The notes: generated by a model from the sequence alone, not told the origin. Positions 43,581 through 52,816 are shown, counted from the first letter of the stretch. The stretch: DNA of 64,000 nucleotides from CAYLLN01 sp040901775 (GCA_040901775.1 JBBDYF010000275.1:3433-67432); one strand, 5' to 3'. Made by a program: numbers and translations.

Positions 43581-44627
43581 ATGTCGCTCCGCCCCTCATC
43601 CTGCCCCGACTGCGAATCGGACCTCTTGCCCGTCAATCGCCGCGACTTTATCCGCGTCACCTCGGCCGGCGCAGCCGCCGCTGCCGTAGCTGGCCCCGCC
43701 CTATTGCGGGCTGCCGACGACAAGGCAACGCCCGAAACGCTGACCAAAAAATTGTTCGATTCGCTCAGCGAATCGCAGCGGGCCGCCGTCTGCTTCGACT
43801 GGGAACACGTCGATGACAAGCGGAAGTTCGGCACGCTGCGGACCCGCGTCGCCAACAACTGGCACATCACGCCGCAAACGATCAACAGCGACTTCTATAC
43901 CAAGGACCAGCGCGAACTCGCGCACGCGATCTGGCAAGGGATCATCCATCCCGACTGGCATGCCCGCGTGAAAAAGCAGATCGAGGAAGACAACAGCGGC
44001 CCCTGGGGTGCGAGCCAGAACATCGCCATCTTCGGCAAACCGGGAGACGGCAAGTTTGAACTGGTAATGACCGGCCGGCACATGACGGTTCGTTGCGACG
44101 GCAACTCGACCGAGCATGTCGCCTTTGGCGGGCCGCTGTTCTATGGGCACGCCGCCGGCGCCTTCGACGAAGAGCCGACTCATCCCGGCAACGTCTATTG
44201 GGAACAGGCCCTAGCGGCCAACAAGGTCTATGAAATGCTCGACGGCAAGCAGCGAGCCAAGGCCGAGGTTCCCTCGACGCCGATCGAACAGAAGGTCGGC
44301 TTCAAGGGGGAGAAGGGGCCGCTGCACGGCATCCCGTTGGCCGACTTGACCGGCGACCAGAAAGAGCAGGTCCAAAAGACGCTGCAAAAGCTGATCGAAC
44401 CGTACCGCCAAAGCGATCGGGACGAGGTGGTCGCTTGTCTCAAGGCGCAAGGGGGGCTCGATAAGTGCTCGCTCGCCTTCTACACCGACGAAGACTTGGG
44501 CGAAGACAAAATCTGGGACAACTGGCGGCTGGAAGGGCCGTCGTTCGTCTGGTATTTCCGCGGCTCGCCCCATGTCCACGTGTGGGTGAACGTCTCGGCC
44601 GATCCGTCGGTCAAGACGAACGCCTAG
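43581..44627 (+). CDS. DUF3500 protein with Tat-like leader
   Basis: 348 aa. NRRDFIRVTSAGAAAAAVAGPALLRAA (about 19-45) is a twin-arginine-type leader preceded by a Cys-containing start (CPDCESD). The rest matches DUF3500: LFDSLSESQRAAVCFDW, ANNWHITPQTINSDFYTKDQRELAHAIWQGI, IAIFGKPGDGKFELVMTGRHMTVRCDG, and SFVWYFRGSPHVHVWVNV near the end. Role unknown; exported, probably periplasmic. ATG 43581 has GGAGG at 43569-43573. A hairpin repeat and the gamma-glutamyltransferase gene follow. Confidence 0.88.
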   Translation: MSLRPSSCPDCESDLLPVNRRDFIRVTSAGAAAAAVAGPALLRAADDKATPETLTKKLFDSLSESQRAAVCFDWEHVDDKRKFGTLRTRVANNWHITPQTINSDFYTKDQRELAHAIWQGIIHPDWHARVKKQIEEDNSGPWGASQNIAIFGKPGDGKFELVMTGRHMTVRCDGNSTEHVAFGGPLFYGHAAGAFDEEPTHPGNVYWEQALAANKVYEMLDGKQRAKAEVPSTPIEQKVGFKGEKGPLHGIPLADLTGDQKEQVQKTLQKLIEPYRQSDRDEVVACLKAQGGLDKCSLAFYTDEDLGEDKIWDNWRLEGPSFVWYFRGSPHVHVWVNVSADPSVKTNA

Positions 44628-44641
44628 AGGAATTGGCGAGC

Positions 44642-44659
44642 GGGGGGCGTGAGCCCCCT
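44642..44659. repeat. Family B hairpin with GTGA tetraloop
   Basis: GGGGGC (44643-44648), loop GTGA, GCCCCC (44653-44658). The GTGA loop fits the stable GNRA class. It lies 14 bases after the DUF3500 stop. A similar copy follows another stop at 59700-59718, and a degenerate one lies near 60423-60443. Confidence 0.7.
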
Positions 44660-44667
44660 GAGAATTC

Positions 44668-46401
44668 GTGATATCGCATGGTCGTCATGGGTCGGGTGCC
44701 ACGCCCACGCTTGCGTGGGCGTGCTGTTTGGCCGCGCTCGTTGCTCCCGCCCACGCCGTTGACGGCCAGCTCCCCGCCAATGCGGCCGTTTCCATCCAAG
44801 GCATGGTCGCCTCGGTTCATCCCTTGGCGACCGATGCCGGTGTGGCGGCGCTGGCGCGCGGCGGCAACGCGGTCGATGCCGCCATTGCCACGGCGCTCAC
44901 GCTGGGCGTCGTCGATGGGCACAATTCGGGCCTCGGCGGCGGCTGCTTCATCCTCATCCGCCGGGCCGACGGCAGGCTGATCGCCATCGACGGCCGGGAA
45001 ACCGCGCCGGCCAAGGCGACGCGCGACATGTTCCTGGTGGACGGCAAGCCGCGATCCGAACTGAGCCAGCACGGTCCACTGGCGGTCGCCACGCCGGGGG
45101 CTCTGGCCGCTTATGCGCTGGCGGTCAAGGATCACGGTCGCATGCCGCTGGCGGAACTGGTTCTTCCCGCCGCCAAATTGGCCCAAGAGGGATTTCCGCT
45201 GGATGCCCCCAATGCAGCCGCCCTGTCGCGAACGGCAGCGACCCTGCAAAAATTCAGCGGCCCAGATGTTTCCCTGCTGAAGGCCGACGGCTCGGCCTAT
45301 GCGGCTGGCGAAATCCTGCGGCAGCCGGAACTGGCAGGCACCTATCGGTCGATTGCCGAGCAGGGGACCGGCTGGTTCTATCGCGGCCCGTTCGCCGAAC
45401 AGGTCGGCCGGTGGATGGCCGGGCATGGGGGCATCTTGGCAACCGACGATTTCGCTGCCTACAGGCCGATCCTGCGCGAGCCGCTGGTCACGACGTATCG
45501 CGGCCGGACGATCGTCGGTTTTCCGCCGCCCAGTTCTGGCGGCGTCCATGTGGCGCAAATCCTCAACATTCTGGAAGGCTTCGACCTGCGGGCGATCCAC
45601 GAGCGCGACGCGGGCGAGTATCACCATGTGCTGGCCGAGGCGATGAAGCTCGCCTTTGCCGACCGGGCCTTCTGGCTAGGCGACCCCGACCAGGCCCGCG
45701 TCCCCCGCGGCCTGATCGACAAGCAATACGCCCGCGAACTGGCCGCCAGGATCGATCGAGAAAAAGCGAGCCCCGTTGCCGGACACGGCACGCCGCCGGC
45801 CGCCGATGAAAACGTGTTTCGCAAGCACACGACCCACATCGCCGCCGCCGACGCCCAGGGAAACTGGGTCGCCATCACGCAGACGATCAACACCACTTAC
45901 GGCTCGAAGGTGATCGTACCGGGGACGGGCGTGGTGCTGAACAACGAAATGGACGATTTCGCGATCGCCCCCGGCACACCCAATGCGTTCGGGCTGGTCG
46001 GAGCCGAGGCCAACGCCGTGGCCCCCGGCAAGCGGCCCCTGTCGAGCATGAGCCCCACGATCGTGCTACAGGATGGCGAGCCGGTGCTGACCGTCGGCGC
46101 GGCGGGAGGCCCCACCATTATCACCCAGGTCTTGCAAGCCCTGGTCCGCACGATCGACCTCGAGCTACCCTTGCACGAGGCGATCGGCCAGCCGCGAATC
46201 CACCACCAGTGGTCGCCCGACGAGGTGCGGATCGAATCGCGTCTCGACGAACGGCCGAAAGCAGCCCTGAAAGCCCGCGGACACAAGCTCCACGAGGTCA
46301 AAAGCATGGGGGTCAGCCAGGCGATCTTTTTCGATCCGACGACGAAGACGTTTCTCGGCGTCCACGATCCGCGGGTGCCGGGCAAGGCCGCCGGACCTTA
46401 A
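44668..46401 (+). CDS. ggt: Gamma-glutamyltransferase
   Basis: Cleaves gamma-glutamyl bonds of glutathione and related peptides in the periplasm; autoprocessed into two subunits. 577 aa from GTG 44668. Signals: VASVHPLATDAGVAALARGGNAVDAAIA, DGHNSGLGGGCFILIR, AVATPGALAAY, and the processing site HTTHIAAADAQGNWVAITQTIN, whose Thr becomes the nucleophile; PLSSMSPTIVL follows. The N-terminus is odd: residues 9-20 (SGATPTLAWACC) are encoded by palindromic repeat family A, and this provides part of the apparent signal peptide. The true start is therefore uncertain. Confidence 0.93.
   Translation: MISHGRHGSGATPTLAWACCLAALVAPAHAVDGQLPANAAVSIQGMVASVHPLATDAGVAALARGGNAVDAAIATALTLGVVDGHNSGLGGGCFILIRRADGRLIAIDGRETAPAKATRDMFLVDGKPRSELSQHGPLAVATPGALAAYALAVKDHGRMPLAELVLPAAKLAQEGFPLDAPNAAALSRTAATLQKFSGPDVSLLKADGSAYAAGEILRQPELAGTYRSIAEQGTGWFYRGPFAEQVGRWMAGHGGILATDDFAAYRPILREPLVTTYRGRTIVGFPPPSSGGVHVAQILNILEGFDLRAIHERDAGEYHHVLAEAMKLAFADRAFWLGDPDQARVPRGLIDKQYARELAARIDREKASPVAGHGTPPAADENVFRKHTTHIAAADAQGNWVAITQTINTTYGSKVIVPGTGVVLNNEMDDFAIAPGTPNAFGLVGAEANAVAPGKRPLSSMSPTIVLQDGEPVLTVGAAGGPTIITQVLQALVRTIDLELPLHEAIGQPRIHHQWSPDEVRIESRLDERPKAALKARGHKLHEVKSMGVSQAIFFDPTTKTFLGVHDPRVPGKAAGP
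44694..44723 (+). repeat. Palindromic repeat family A inside the ggt leader sequence
   Basis: GGGTGCCACGCCCACGC followed by TTGCGTGGGCGTG. CACGCCCACGC pairs with GCGTGGGCGTG as an 11-bp hairpin. It is in the same reading frame (GGT GCC ACG) as the copy in the TPR protein at 2342. Confidence 0.8.
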
Positions 46402-46411
46402 CCGTGTTGAT

Positions 46412-46440
46412 TTGCCACCGGATAGCGGCTCGTTTATCAT
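46412..46440 (+). promoter_or_regulatory. Promoter of the DUF1080-esterase fusion gene
   Basis: TTGCCA (46412-46417, 5/6), 17 bases, TATCAT (46435-46440, 5/6). Predicted start near 46447, 42 bases before ATG 46489. Confidence 0.65.
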
Positions 46441-46488
46441 CCACCTTCCCGCTTGACCTTTCTCGCCTGGCCTTCCACGAGGTTCCCG

Positions 46489-49400
46489 ATGCGCCCTTGC
46501 CTGATCCTGCTGCTGCTTGCCGCCGCACCGCTATTTGCCGCTGAACCAGCCGGTTTCCAGACGAAACTGCTTAATGGCGAAAACACGCACGGCTGGCAGA
46601 TCACCGGCTGCGTGGTCAACGTCGAAAACGGTTCGCTGGTCATCAAGGATGGCAACGGCCTGGTTCGCTCCGACAGCCGCTACCGCGATTTCATCCTGGA
46701 ACTCGAATATCGTCCTTTACAAAAGGATAAGTACGACGCGGGCATCTACATCCGCTGCGAACTGCCGCCGGACGGCAAGCCCTGGCCGAGCCAATACCAG
46801 GTGAACCTGAAGCACGGCGACGAACTGAACCTGATCGGGTTCCCCCAGGCCCGCAGCACCGGCCTGATCAAGCCGGGCGAGTGGAACCACGTCAAGCTGA
46901 CGATCGTCGGCGACAAGGCCCAAATGAAAATCAACGGCCGGCCGGCGTGGGAAACGACGGGGATCGAAGCCCGCGATGGCTACGTCGGCATTCAAGTCGA
47001 GGTGCCGGGTGGCGGACAGTTCGAATTCAAGGAAATTACGGTCACCGAACTGGGCTATACGCCATTGTTCGACGGCGCGTCGCTGGCCGGCTGGGAAGGG
47101 GCCGGCGAGCCCGCCGAGAAATGCTGGCAGGTGGAAGAGGGCTCGATCGTTTGCACCGGCGACAAAGGGCCTTGGCTCCGCAGCAAAGAGCAACACGGCG
47201 ACTATAACCTGCGGCTCGACTACAAGCTCAAGGCCGGTGGCAACAGCGGCGTGTTCATTCGAGTGCCGGAAGATGGCGACCACCACGGCGACGGCGCGGG
47301 GATCGAGGTGCAGGTGGTGGACGACAACGCCGACAAGCATCAGGGAATCAAACCTTATCAGTTCGGCGGCAGCCTCTACGCCATCGCGCCGGCGACAAAG
47401 CGCGTCGGCCGACCCGTGGGCGAGTGGAATTCGCTCGAAATCAACTGCCACGGCAAGCACTACCGGATCATTCACAATGGGCAGGTGATCGTCGATGTCG
47501 ATGCATCGCACTACCCCGAACTGAATGGCCGGCTGACCAAAGGCTTTCTCGGCTTGCAGAACCATAGCGAACGGGTCTGGTTTCGCAATCTGCGGATCGG
47601 GCCGGCCTACGACCTGCCGCCCCCGGCCAGACCGGCGGACCCCACGGCGGCCCAGATCAAAGAGTTGCTGCAACAACCCATTCTGGCCACCGGCACTCCG
47701 CAAGCCGAGGTCGAGGCGTTCTGCGAAGCCCGCGTGCTGCGCTTGCCGGCTGCCGACGCGGCCGAGCGGAAATCGCCCGCCGCCTGGCAAGCCTATATGG
47801 CCGAGGTTAGGAAAAACGTGTTGGAACGCGTCGTCTTCCGAGGCGAGGCGGCCCAGTGGAAAACGTATCGAGGCCAGGTCGAAACGTTCGAGACGATCGA
47901 AGCGGGCGACGCTTACACGATCAAAAAACTCCGCTTCGAGGCGGTCCCCGGCTTGTGGGTTCCGGCCCTGCTCTATGAGCCGACGAAGATTGCGGGCAAG
48001 GTGCCGGTGTTTTTGAATGTCAACGGGCACGACGGCCAAGGGAAATCGGCCGACTACAAACAGATTCGCTGCATCAACCTGGCCAAACGCGGGATCATTT
48101 CCCTCAACCTGGAATGGTTCGGCATGGGGCAACTGCGCGGGCCCGGCTTCACTCACTACAAGCTCAACCAGCTCGACCTGTGCGGCACCAGCGGCGTCGC
48201 CCCGTTCTACCTGGCGATGCAGCGCGGGCTCGACATTTTGCTCGCTCATCCGCGGGCCGATCCCGAGCGGGTCGGCGTCGCGGGGCTTTCCGGCGGCGGC
48301 TGGCAGACGATCTTCATCGGCTCGCTCGATCCGCGGGTGACGCTGGCCAACCCGGTCGCCGGCTATTCGAGCTATCTGACGCGAATTCACCATCACTCGG
48401 ACCTGGGCGATTCCGAGCAGACGCCGGTCGATCTGGCCGCCACGGGCGACTACGCCCATCTGACGGCGATGCTCGCGCCGCGGGTAGCGCTGCTCACTTA
48501 TAACGAAAAGGACAATTGCTGCTTTGCCGCCCCGCACGCGCTCCCCCCGCTACTGGCGGCCGCTCGTCCGGCGTATCGGCTTTTGGACCGTGCCGGCGCG
48601 CTGCACGAGCACATCAACTACGATCCGGGCACCCACAATTTCGAGCGCGACAATCGCGAAGCACTCTACAAGGTGATCGGGCAGCACTGGTTCGCCGATC
48701 AGCCAGCGTATTCTGGGGTGGAGATCGAGTGTAGCGGCGAGGTGCTATCGGCCGAGCGACTGGCGGTCGAGCTGCCGGCGGGAAACCTCGATTTTCAGAA
48801 GTTGGCCGAGCAATTGATGAAAGACCTGCCCGCCAAGAGTTCTGCTACTCGCGACGAGGTGCGCCAGGTGCTGCGCCTTGCGGATGGCAGCGAAAAGCTC
48901 AAGGCGACGGCGGCCAGCCACGCGCAACTGGGCCTGGTCACCGCGACCCGCTGGCAACTGCGGATTGACGACGCCTGGACTGTGCCGGCGGTCGAGTTTT
49001 CGGCCGGCGGCAGCGGTTCGGCAGCCATTGTGCTGGCCGACGAAGGACGAGCGGCGGCGGCCGAAGAAGTGTCCCGGCTGCTCGCCGCCGGAACGCGCGT
49101 CGTGGCAATCGATCCGTTCTACCTGGGCGAATCCAAAATCAAAAGCCGCGACTTTTTGTTCGCGCTGTTGGTGTCGAGCGTTGGCGAGCGACCGCTCGGC
49201 GTGCAGGTTCATCAGCTTGAGCGCATCGCGGCCTGGCTGAAAGCAGACCCGAAAACAACCGACGTTCGCATTCATGCAGTCGGGCCGCGGACCAGCTTGA
49301 TGGCCCTGGCCGCCGCCGCCGCGGCCGAGGAGAACATCGGCGGCGTGCGGCTGACCGGCTCTCTCGGCTCATTGAAGGAAGTCATCGAGCAAGGGGGCCA

Positions 49401-49590
49401 GGTCGATCGAACCCCCGAGCAGTTTTGCTTCGGTTTGCTCGCCACGGCCGACATCGCGCAACTGGCGGCGCTGGTCGCTCCCCGGCCGGTGCAGTTGCCC
49501 GAACCATCCGAGCGTGTCAAAAAGGAACTGGCTGGGCTGGCCGACGTTTACTCGCGACTCGGCCAACCGTTCGATCCGCTCGCCCCCTGA
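46489..49590 (+). CDS. Secreted DUF1080-DUF1080-alpha/beta-hydrolase fusion
   Basis: 1033 aa with a signal peptide (MRPCLILLLLAAAPLFAAEP). First LamG-like DUF1080 domain about 20-195 (LLNGENTHGWQITG...), second about 200-380 (GYTPLFDGASLAGWEG...VWFRNLRIG). From about 395 comes an acetyl-xylan-esterase-type hydrolase with GLSGGGW (nucleophile Ser), the aspartate/histidine regions around ALLTYNEKDNCCF and YDPGTHNFERDNREALY. The final ~250 residues look like a second, degenerate hydrolase-like half. It is probably a periplasmic polysaccharide esterase with two carbohydrate-binding-like modules; substrate unknown. Confidence 0.85.
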   Translation: MRPCLILLLLAAAPLFAAEPAGFQTKLLNGENTHGWQITGCVVNVENGSLVIKDGNGLVRSDSRYRDFILELEYRPLQKDKYDAGIYIRCELPPDGKPWPSQYQVNLKHGDELNLIGFPQARSTGLIKPGEWNHVKLTIVGDKAQMKINGRPAWETTGIEARDGYVGIQVEVPGGGQFEFKEITVTELGYTPLFDGASLAGWEGAGEPAEKCWQVEEGSIVCTGDKGPWLRSKEQHGDYNLRLDYKLKAGGNSGVFIRVPEDGDHHGDGAGIEVQVVDDNADKHQGIKPYQFGGSLYAIAPATKRVGRPVGEWNSLEINCHGKHYRIIHNGQVIVDVDASHYPELNGRLTKGFLGLQNHSERVWFRNLRIGPAYDLPPPARPADPTAAQIKELLQQPILATGTPQAEVEAFCEARVLRLPAADAAERKSPAAWQAYMAEVRKNVLERVVFRGEAAQWKTYRGQVETFETIEAGDAYTIKKLRFEAVPGLWVPALLYEPTKIAGKVPVFLNVNGHDGQGKSADYKQIRCINLAKRGIISLNLEWFGMGQLRGPGFTHYKLNQLDLCGTSGVAPFYLAMQRGLDILLAHPRADPERVGVAGLSGGGWQTIFIGSLDPRVTLANPVAGYSSYLTRIHHHSDLGDSEQTPVDLAATGDYAHLTAMLAPRVALLTYNEKDNCCFAAPHALPPLLAAARPAYRLLDRAGALHEHINYDPGTHNFERDNREALYKVIGQHWFADQPAYSGVEIECSGEVLSAERLAVELPAGNLDFQKLAEQLMKDLPAKSSATRDEVRQVLRLADGSEKLKATAASHAQLGLVTATRWQLRIDDAWTVPAVEFSAGGSGSAAIVLADEGRAAAAEEVSRLLAAGTRVVAIDPFYLGESKIKSRDFLFALLVSSVGERPLGVQVHQLERIAAWLKADPKTTDVRIHAVGPRTSLMALAAAAAAEENIGGVRLTGSLGSLKEVIEQGGQVDRTPEQFCFGLLATADIAQLAALVAPRPVQLPEPSERVKKELAGLADVYSRLGQPFDPLAP

Positions 49591-49643
49591 GCAAGTGCCG
49601 ATTTTCGTCTCCCATCTCAATCCAAAACGTGATTCCCAAACCG

Positions 49644-50894
49644 ATGTTACGCTCCTTGTTGTTTTCCCTGCTAGCGGTGGCACTAGCCTCGCCTAGCGCA
49701 GCCGCCGACTATCCCCAGTTCCGCGGCCCGGCCGGCGATGGTCACGCCGCGGCCAAGGGCCTGCCCTCCACCTGGAACGAGACGACCAACGTCGCTTGGC
49801 GGACGCCCATTCCAGGCAAAGGGTGGTCGTCCCCCAGTTTGCATCAGGGACGGCTCTACCTGACGACGGCCGCGCCGATCGCCGATGAAGCGGCCCGCGG
49901 CGACGTTTCGCTGCGGGCAGTGTGCCTCAGCGCCGAAGACGGCAAGGTGCTCTGGAACCGGCAAGTTTTCGTGCAATCGGGCAAGGACGCTCCGAAAATC
50001 CATTCCAAAAACAGCCACGCCAGTCCGACGCCGGTCGTCGCGGATGATCGGGTCTATCTGCATTTCGGCCAACAGGGGACCGCCTGTCTGGACCTCGCCG
50101 GCAAAGAAATCTGGAAGAACGACGGCCTCAAATACTCGCCCGTTCACGGCAATGGAGGCTCGCCCGTGCTGGCCGGCGGCCTGCTGATCTTCACCTGCGA
50201 CGGTGCCAGCGATCCGTTTGTCGTGGCTTTGGATGCCGCCAGCGGACAAGAGCGGTGGCGTTTTGAGCGCACGGCCGAGGCGGCCAAAACATTCTCGTTC
50301 TGCACCCCCACCCTGCTTACCGTCGGCGGCCGGCAGCAGGTCGTCTGCGCCGGTTCGGGCGTCGTCAATTCGCTCGACCCGGCGACCGGCCGCGAGATCT
50401 GGCGGGTTCAGCATTCTGGGTATTCGGTCATTCCCAAGCCGGTATTCGGCCACGGGCTGGTCTTCTTCAGCACCGGCTACGATTCCCCTTCGGTCCTGGC
50501 CGTGCGGGCCGACGGGGCGGGGGACGTGACGGAAACGCACGTCGCCTGGACGATGAAGAAGGGCTCGCCCCACACGCCGTCGCTGCTGCTGGTGGGGGAC
50601 GAGTTATACATGGCGTCGGACAAGGGGATTGCGACCTGCGTCGATGCCCACACCGGCGAGCAGCACTGGCAAGAGCGGATCGGAGGCAACTACTCGGCGT
50701 CGCTGATCTATGCCGACGGCAAGATTTTTGTGCAAAGCGAGGAGGGACCGGCGATTGTGCTGAAGCCGGGCAAGCAGTTCACCAAGCTGGCCGACGCCGG
50801 CTTCAAAGAGCGCACGCTGGCATCATACGCAGTAGGCGAAAACGCCATCTTCATCCGCACCGAGGCGAATTTGTATCGAGTGCAGGCCAAATAA
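49644..50894 (+). CDS. Secreted PQQ-like beta-propeller protein
   Basis: 416 aa with a signal peptide (MLRSLLFSLLAVALASPSAAA). YPQFRGPAGDGHAAAKGLPSTWNETTNVAWRTPIPGKGWSSP is the typical opening of the planctomycete outer PQQ-repeat family. Repeated blades end in (A/V)x(D)xxxGxxxW: EDGKVLW, DAASGQERW, DPATGREIW, DAHTGEQHW. These are BamB-like repeats; actual PQQ binding is not implied, since dehydrogenase catalytic residues are missing. It follows the esterase fusion by 53 bases, so co-transcription is possible. Confidence 0.9.
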   Translation: MLRSLLFSLLAVALASPSAAADYPQFRGPAGDGHAAAKGLPSTWNETTNVAWRTPIPGKGWSSPSLHQGRLYLTTAAPIADEAARGDVSLRAVCLSAEDGKVLWNRQVFVQSGKDAPKIHSKNSHASPTPVVADDRVYLHFGQQGTACLDLAGKEIWKNDGLKYSPVHGNGGSPVLAGGLLIFTCDGASDPFVVALDAASGQERWRFERTAEAAKTFSFCTPTLLTVGGRQQVVCAGSGVVNSLDPATGREIWRVQHSGYSVIPKPVFGHGLVFFSTGYDSPSVLAVRADGAGDVTETHVAWTMKKGSPHTPSLLLVGDELYMASDKGIATCVDAHTGEQHWQERIGGNYSASLIYADGKIFVQSEEGPAIVLKPGKQFTKLADAGFKERTLASYAVGENAIFIRTEANLYRVQAK

Positions 50895-50938
50895 AACTGC
50901 CTCCAGCCCCTACCCCCAGCCCTCAGCCCCTCATTCGC

Positions 50939-51943
50939 ATGCAATATCGTCTGCTCGGCCGAACCGGCGTTCGGGTTTCTCCCTTGTGTCTGGGAACCAT
51001 GATGTTCGGCGGTCCAACCACCGCCGCCGATTCCATCCGCATCGTCCACAAGGCGCTCGATGCGGGGATCAACTTCGTCGATACGGCCGACATGTACAGC
51101 GCCGGCGAGTCGGAACGGGTCGTCGGTCAAGCATTGGCAAAAAGGCGCGGCCAGGTGGTGCTGGCGACCAAGGGTCGGCACAAAATGGGCGAAGGGCCCA
51201 ACGATTGGGGCGCGACGCGGCTGCACTTGCGGCAGGCGCTCGACGCCAGTCTGCAGCGATTGGGAACCGACTATGTTGATCTGTATTACGTTCACGCGCC
51301 AGACTACGACACGCCGATCGACGAAACGCTTCGCTTTCTCGACGACGCGGTTCGTCTAGGCAAAATTCTCTATCCCGCCTGCTCGAACTTTCGCGCCTGG
51401 CGGGTCTGCGAAGCCCTCTGGACGAGCGACAAACTGGGTCTGGCCCGGCTGGCCGCCGTGCAGCCGCTATATAACCTGGTGAACCGCGACATCGAGGTCG
51501 AGCTGCTGCCGCTCTGCCAAGAACACAAACTCGGCGTGGTGACCTACAGCCCGCTCGCCCGCGGCATCCTGACGGGCAAGTACAAGCCGGGCGTGGCTTT
51601 TCCAGAGGGAAGCCGGGCGGCTCGCAACGACAAGCGAATGCGCGAAGCCGAGCTGCGCGACGAGAGCCTCGCCATCTCGCAGAGGTTGGCCGAACACTGC
51701 GGCCAGCGCGGCATCGCCCCGTCGCAGTTTGCCCTGGCTTGGTGTCTAGCGAATCCGATCCTCACGGCGGTCATCCTCGGCCCGCGGACGATGGAACAAT
51801 TCGACGACAATCTGGCCGCGCTCGCCGTCACCATTTCGGCCGAAGACGAAGCGTTCGTCGATTCGCTGGTCCCCCCCGGCGAGCACAGCGGCCAGGGCTT
51901 TAACGATCCGCTCTACCCGGTGACGGGCCGGCAACGCGCGTAG
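50939..51943 (+). CDS. Aldo/keto reductase
   Basis: 334-aa NADPH-dependent TIM-barrel oxidoreductase. Opening MQYRLLGRTGVRVSPLCLGTMMFG is typical of the YajO/general-stress AKR group. The catalytic tetrad is readable: Asp and Tyr in FVDTADMYSAGESE, Lys in VLATKGRHK and His in DLYYVHAPD. YSPLARGILTGKYKPG and the C-terminal VILGPRTMEQFDDNL complete it. Substrate unknown; cytoplasmic. It lies 44 bases after the PQQ-like gene and 9 bases before the small membrane-protein gene. Confidence 0.95.
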   Translation: MQYRLLGRTGVRVSPLCLGTMMFGGPTTAADSIRIVHKALDAGINFVDTADMYSAGESERVVGQALAKRRGQVVLATKGRHKMGEGPNDWGATRLHLRQALDASLQRLGTDYVDLYYVHAPDYDTPIDETLRFLDDAVRLGKILYPACSNFRAWRVCEALWTSDKLGLARLAAVQPLYNLVNRDIEVELLPLCQEHKLGVVTYSPLARGILTGKYKPGVAFPEGSRAARNDKRMREAELRDESLAISQRLAEHCGQRGIAPSQFALAWCLANPILTAVILGPRTMEQFDDNLAALAVTISAEDEAFVDSLVPPGEHSGQGFNDPLYPVTGRQRA

Positions 51944-51952
51944 CCGGCAGAA

Positions 51953-52414
51953 ATGGCGAACATGAAAACAACACTCGGCTGGGGACCGTGGGGGGCGGGC
52001 CTGCTGCTGCTAGCAAACGTTGTCGTGCCGCTGGTCTGGGGAGACGTCTATCCGTTCACGTCGGCTCCCATGTTTCGCGATAATCCCCGGCAGTGTTGCA
52101 ACTATCGCGTTTACCGGCCCGACGGCATCGAGTTGCCGGCGGAAGACTGGCTGTGCCACCGCGTGTACGACGGCAACCCGGTCGGCTACGGCGTGGGAAT
52201 CAAACCGCCGGCAGTGCTCGAGCAGGAGTTTGGCGTGGTTCACGACGAAGCCGCCGTGCGCCGGCATGTGCGTAAGATTCTCGCTCAGCCACGGCACGCG
52301 GCGCTCGAGTACGTCGAAATCGTTCAGGAAGTGATCGGCCCGGTCGATGACCAGCGGGTCGGCGTGGTTCGGGCGCGGCGGCTGCGAATCGGCCGCAGCC
52401 CAATGGAGAACTGA
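51953..52414 (+). CDS. Small membrane-anchored protein, function unknown
   Basis: 153 aa. One N-terminal membrane helix or uncleaved signal (GAGLLLLANVVVPLVWG, about 14-30), then a polar domain starting DVYPFTSAPMFRDNPRQCCNYRVYRPDG with three Cys residues (two adjacent, one in DWLCHRVY). The pattern YPFTSAPMF is shared with planctomycete proteins near HTTM or DoxX-type genes (from memory), but no such gene is present here. It starts 9 bases after the aldo/keto reductase stop and is probably co-transcribed. Confidence 0.6.
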   Translation: MANMKTTLGWGPWGAGLLLLANVVVPLVWGDVYPFTSAPMFRDNPRQCCNYRVYRPDGIELPAEDWLCHRVYDGNPVGYGVGIKPPAVLEQEFGVVHDEAAVRRHVRKILAQPRHAALEYVEIVQEVIGPVDDQRVGVVRARRLRIGRSPMEN

Positions 52415-52420
52415 ACGCCC

Positions 52421-52816
52421 CTACGCCGGCCAGCCGTAGGTTTGCCGCAAGGCCGCGTGAACGGCCGAGGTGAGTTGCGGCAGGCGCAGCGGCTTGGGCA
52501 ACACCGAAAAGGCCGCGGCGGCACGAGCCTCGGCCACGATTTGCTCGTCGAGGGTGGCCGAGATCAAAATCCAGGGGAGCATCACTTCCAGATCGAGCTG
52601 TCGCAGCCGGTGGATCGTTTCCAACCCGGTGAGCCGGGGCATGTGCATGTCGAGCAGCAGCAGATGGACCTCGCGGCGGCTGAGAATATCGAGCGCTTCT
52701 TCGCCATCGGCCGCTTCGATGGTCTCGAACCCGCGCGAGCGCAGCACCACGGCCAGCGTCGCGCGGAAGTCGCGATCGTCGTCGGCAATCAAGAGCGCAG
52801 GGGTTTGAAGCTTCAT
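52421..52816 (-). CDS. Single-domain response regulator
   Basis: 131-aa CheY-like receiver domain without an output domain. The acidic pair is in LLIADDDRDF (11-20), the phospho-acceptor Asp in LLLLDMHMPRLTGLE (about 57), the Ser/Thr switch in WILISATLDE and the Lys in VLPKPLRLP. ATG 52816 starts just before the first strand; the longer frame to 52966 is untranslated-looking. No histidine kinase is adjacent, so the partner is unknown. Confidence 0.9.
   Translation of the reverse strand: MKLQTPALLIADDDRDFRATLAVVLRSRGFETIEAADGEEALDILSRREVHLLLLDMHMPRLTGLETIHRLRQLDLEVMLPWILISATLDEQIVAEARAAAAFSVLPKPLRLPQLTSAVHAALRQTYGWPA

Noticed and set aside
46717..48537. A 606-codon open frame on the minus strand
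   Set aside because: It is fully antisense to the DUF1080-esterase gene, has no family features, and is the expected mirror of GC-rich codon usage.
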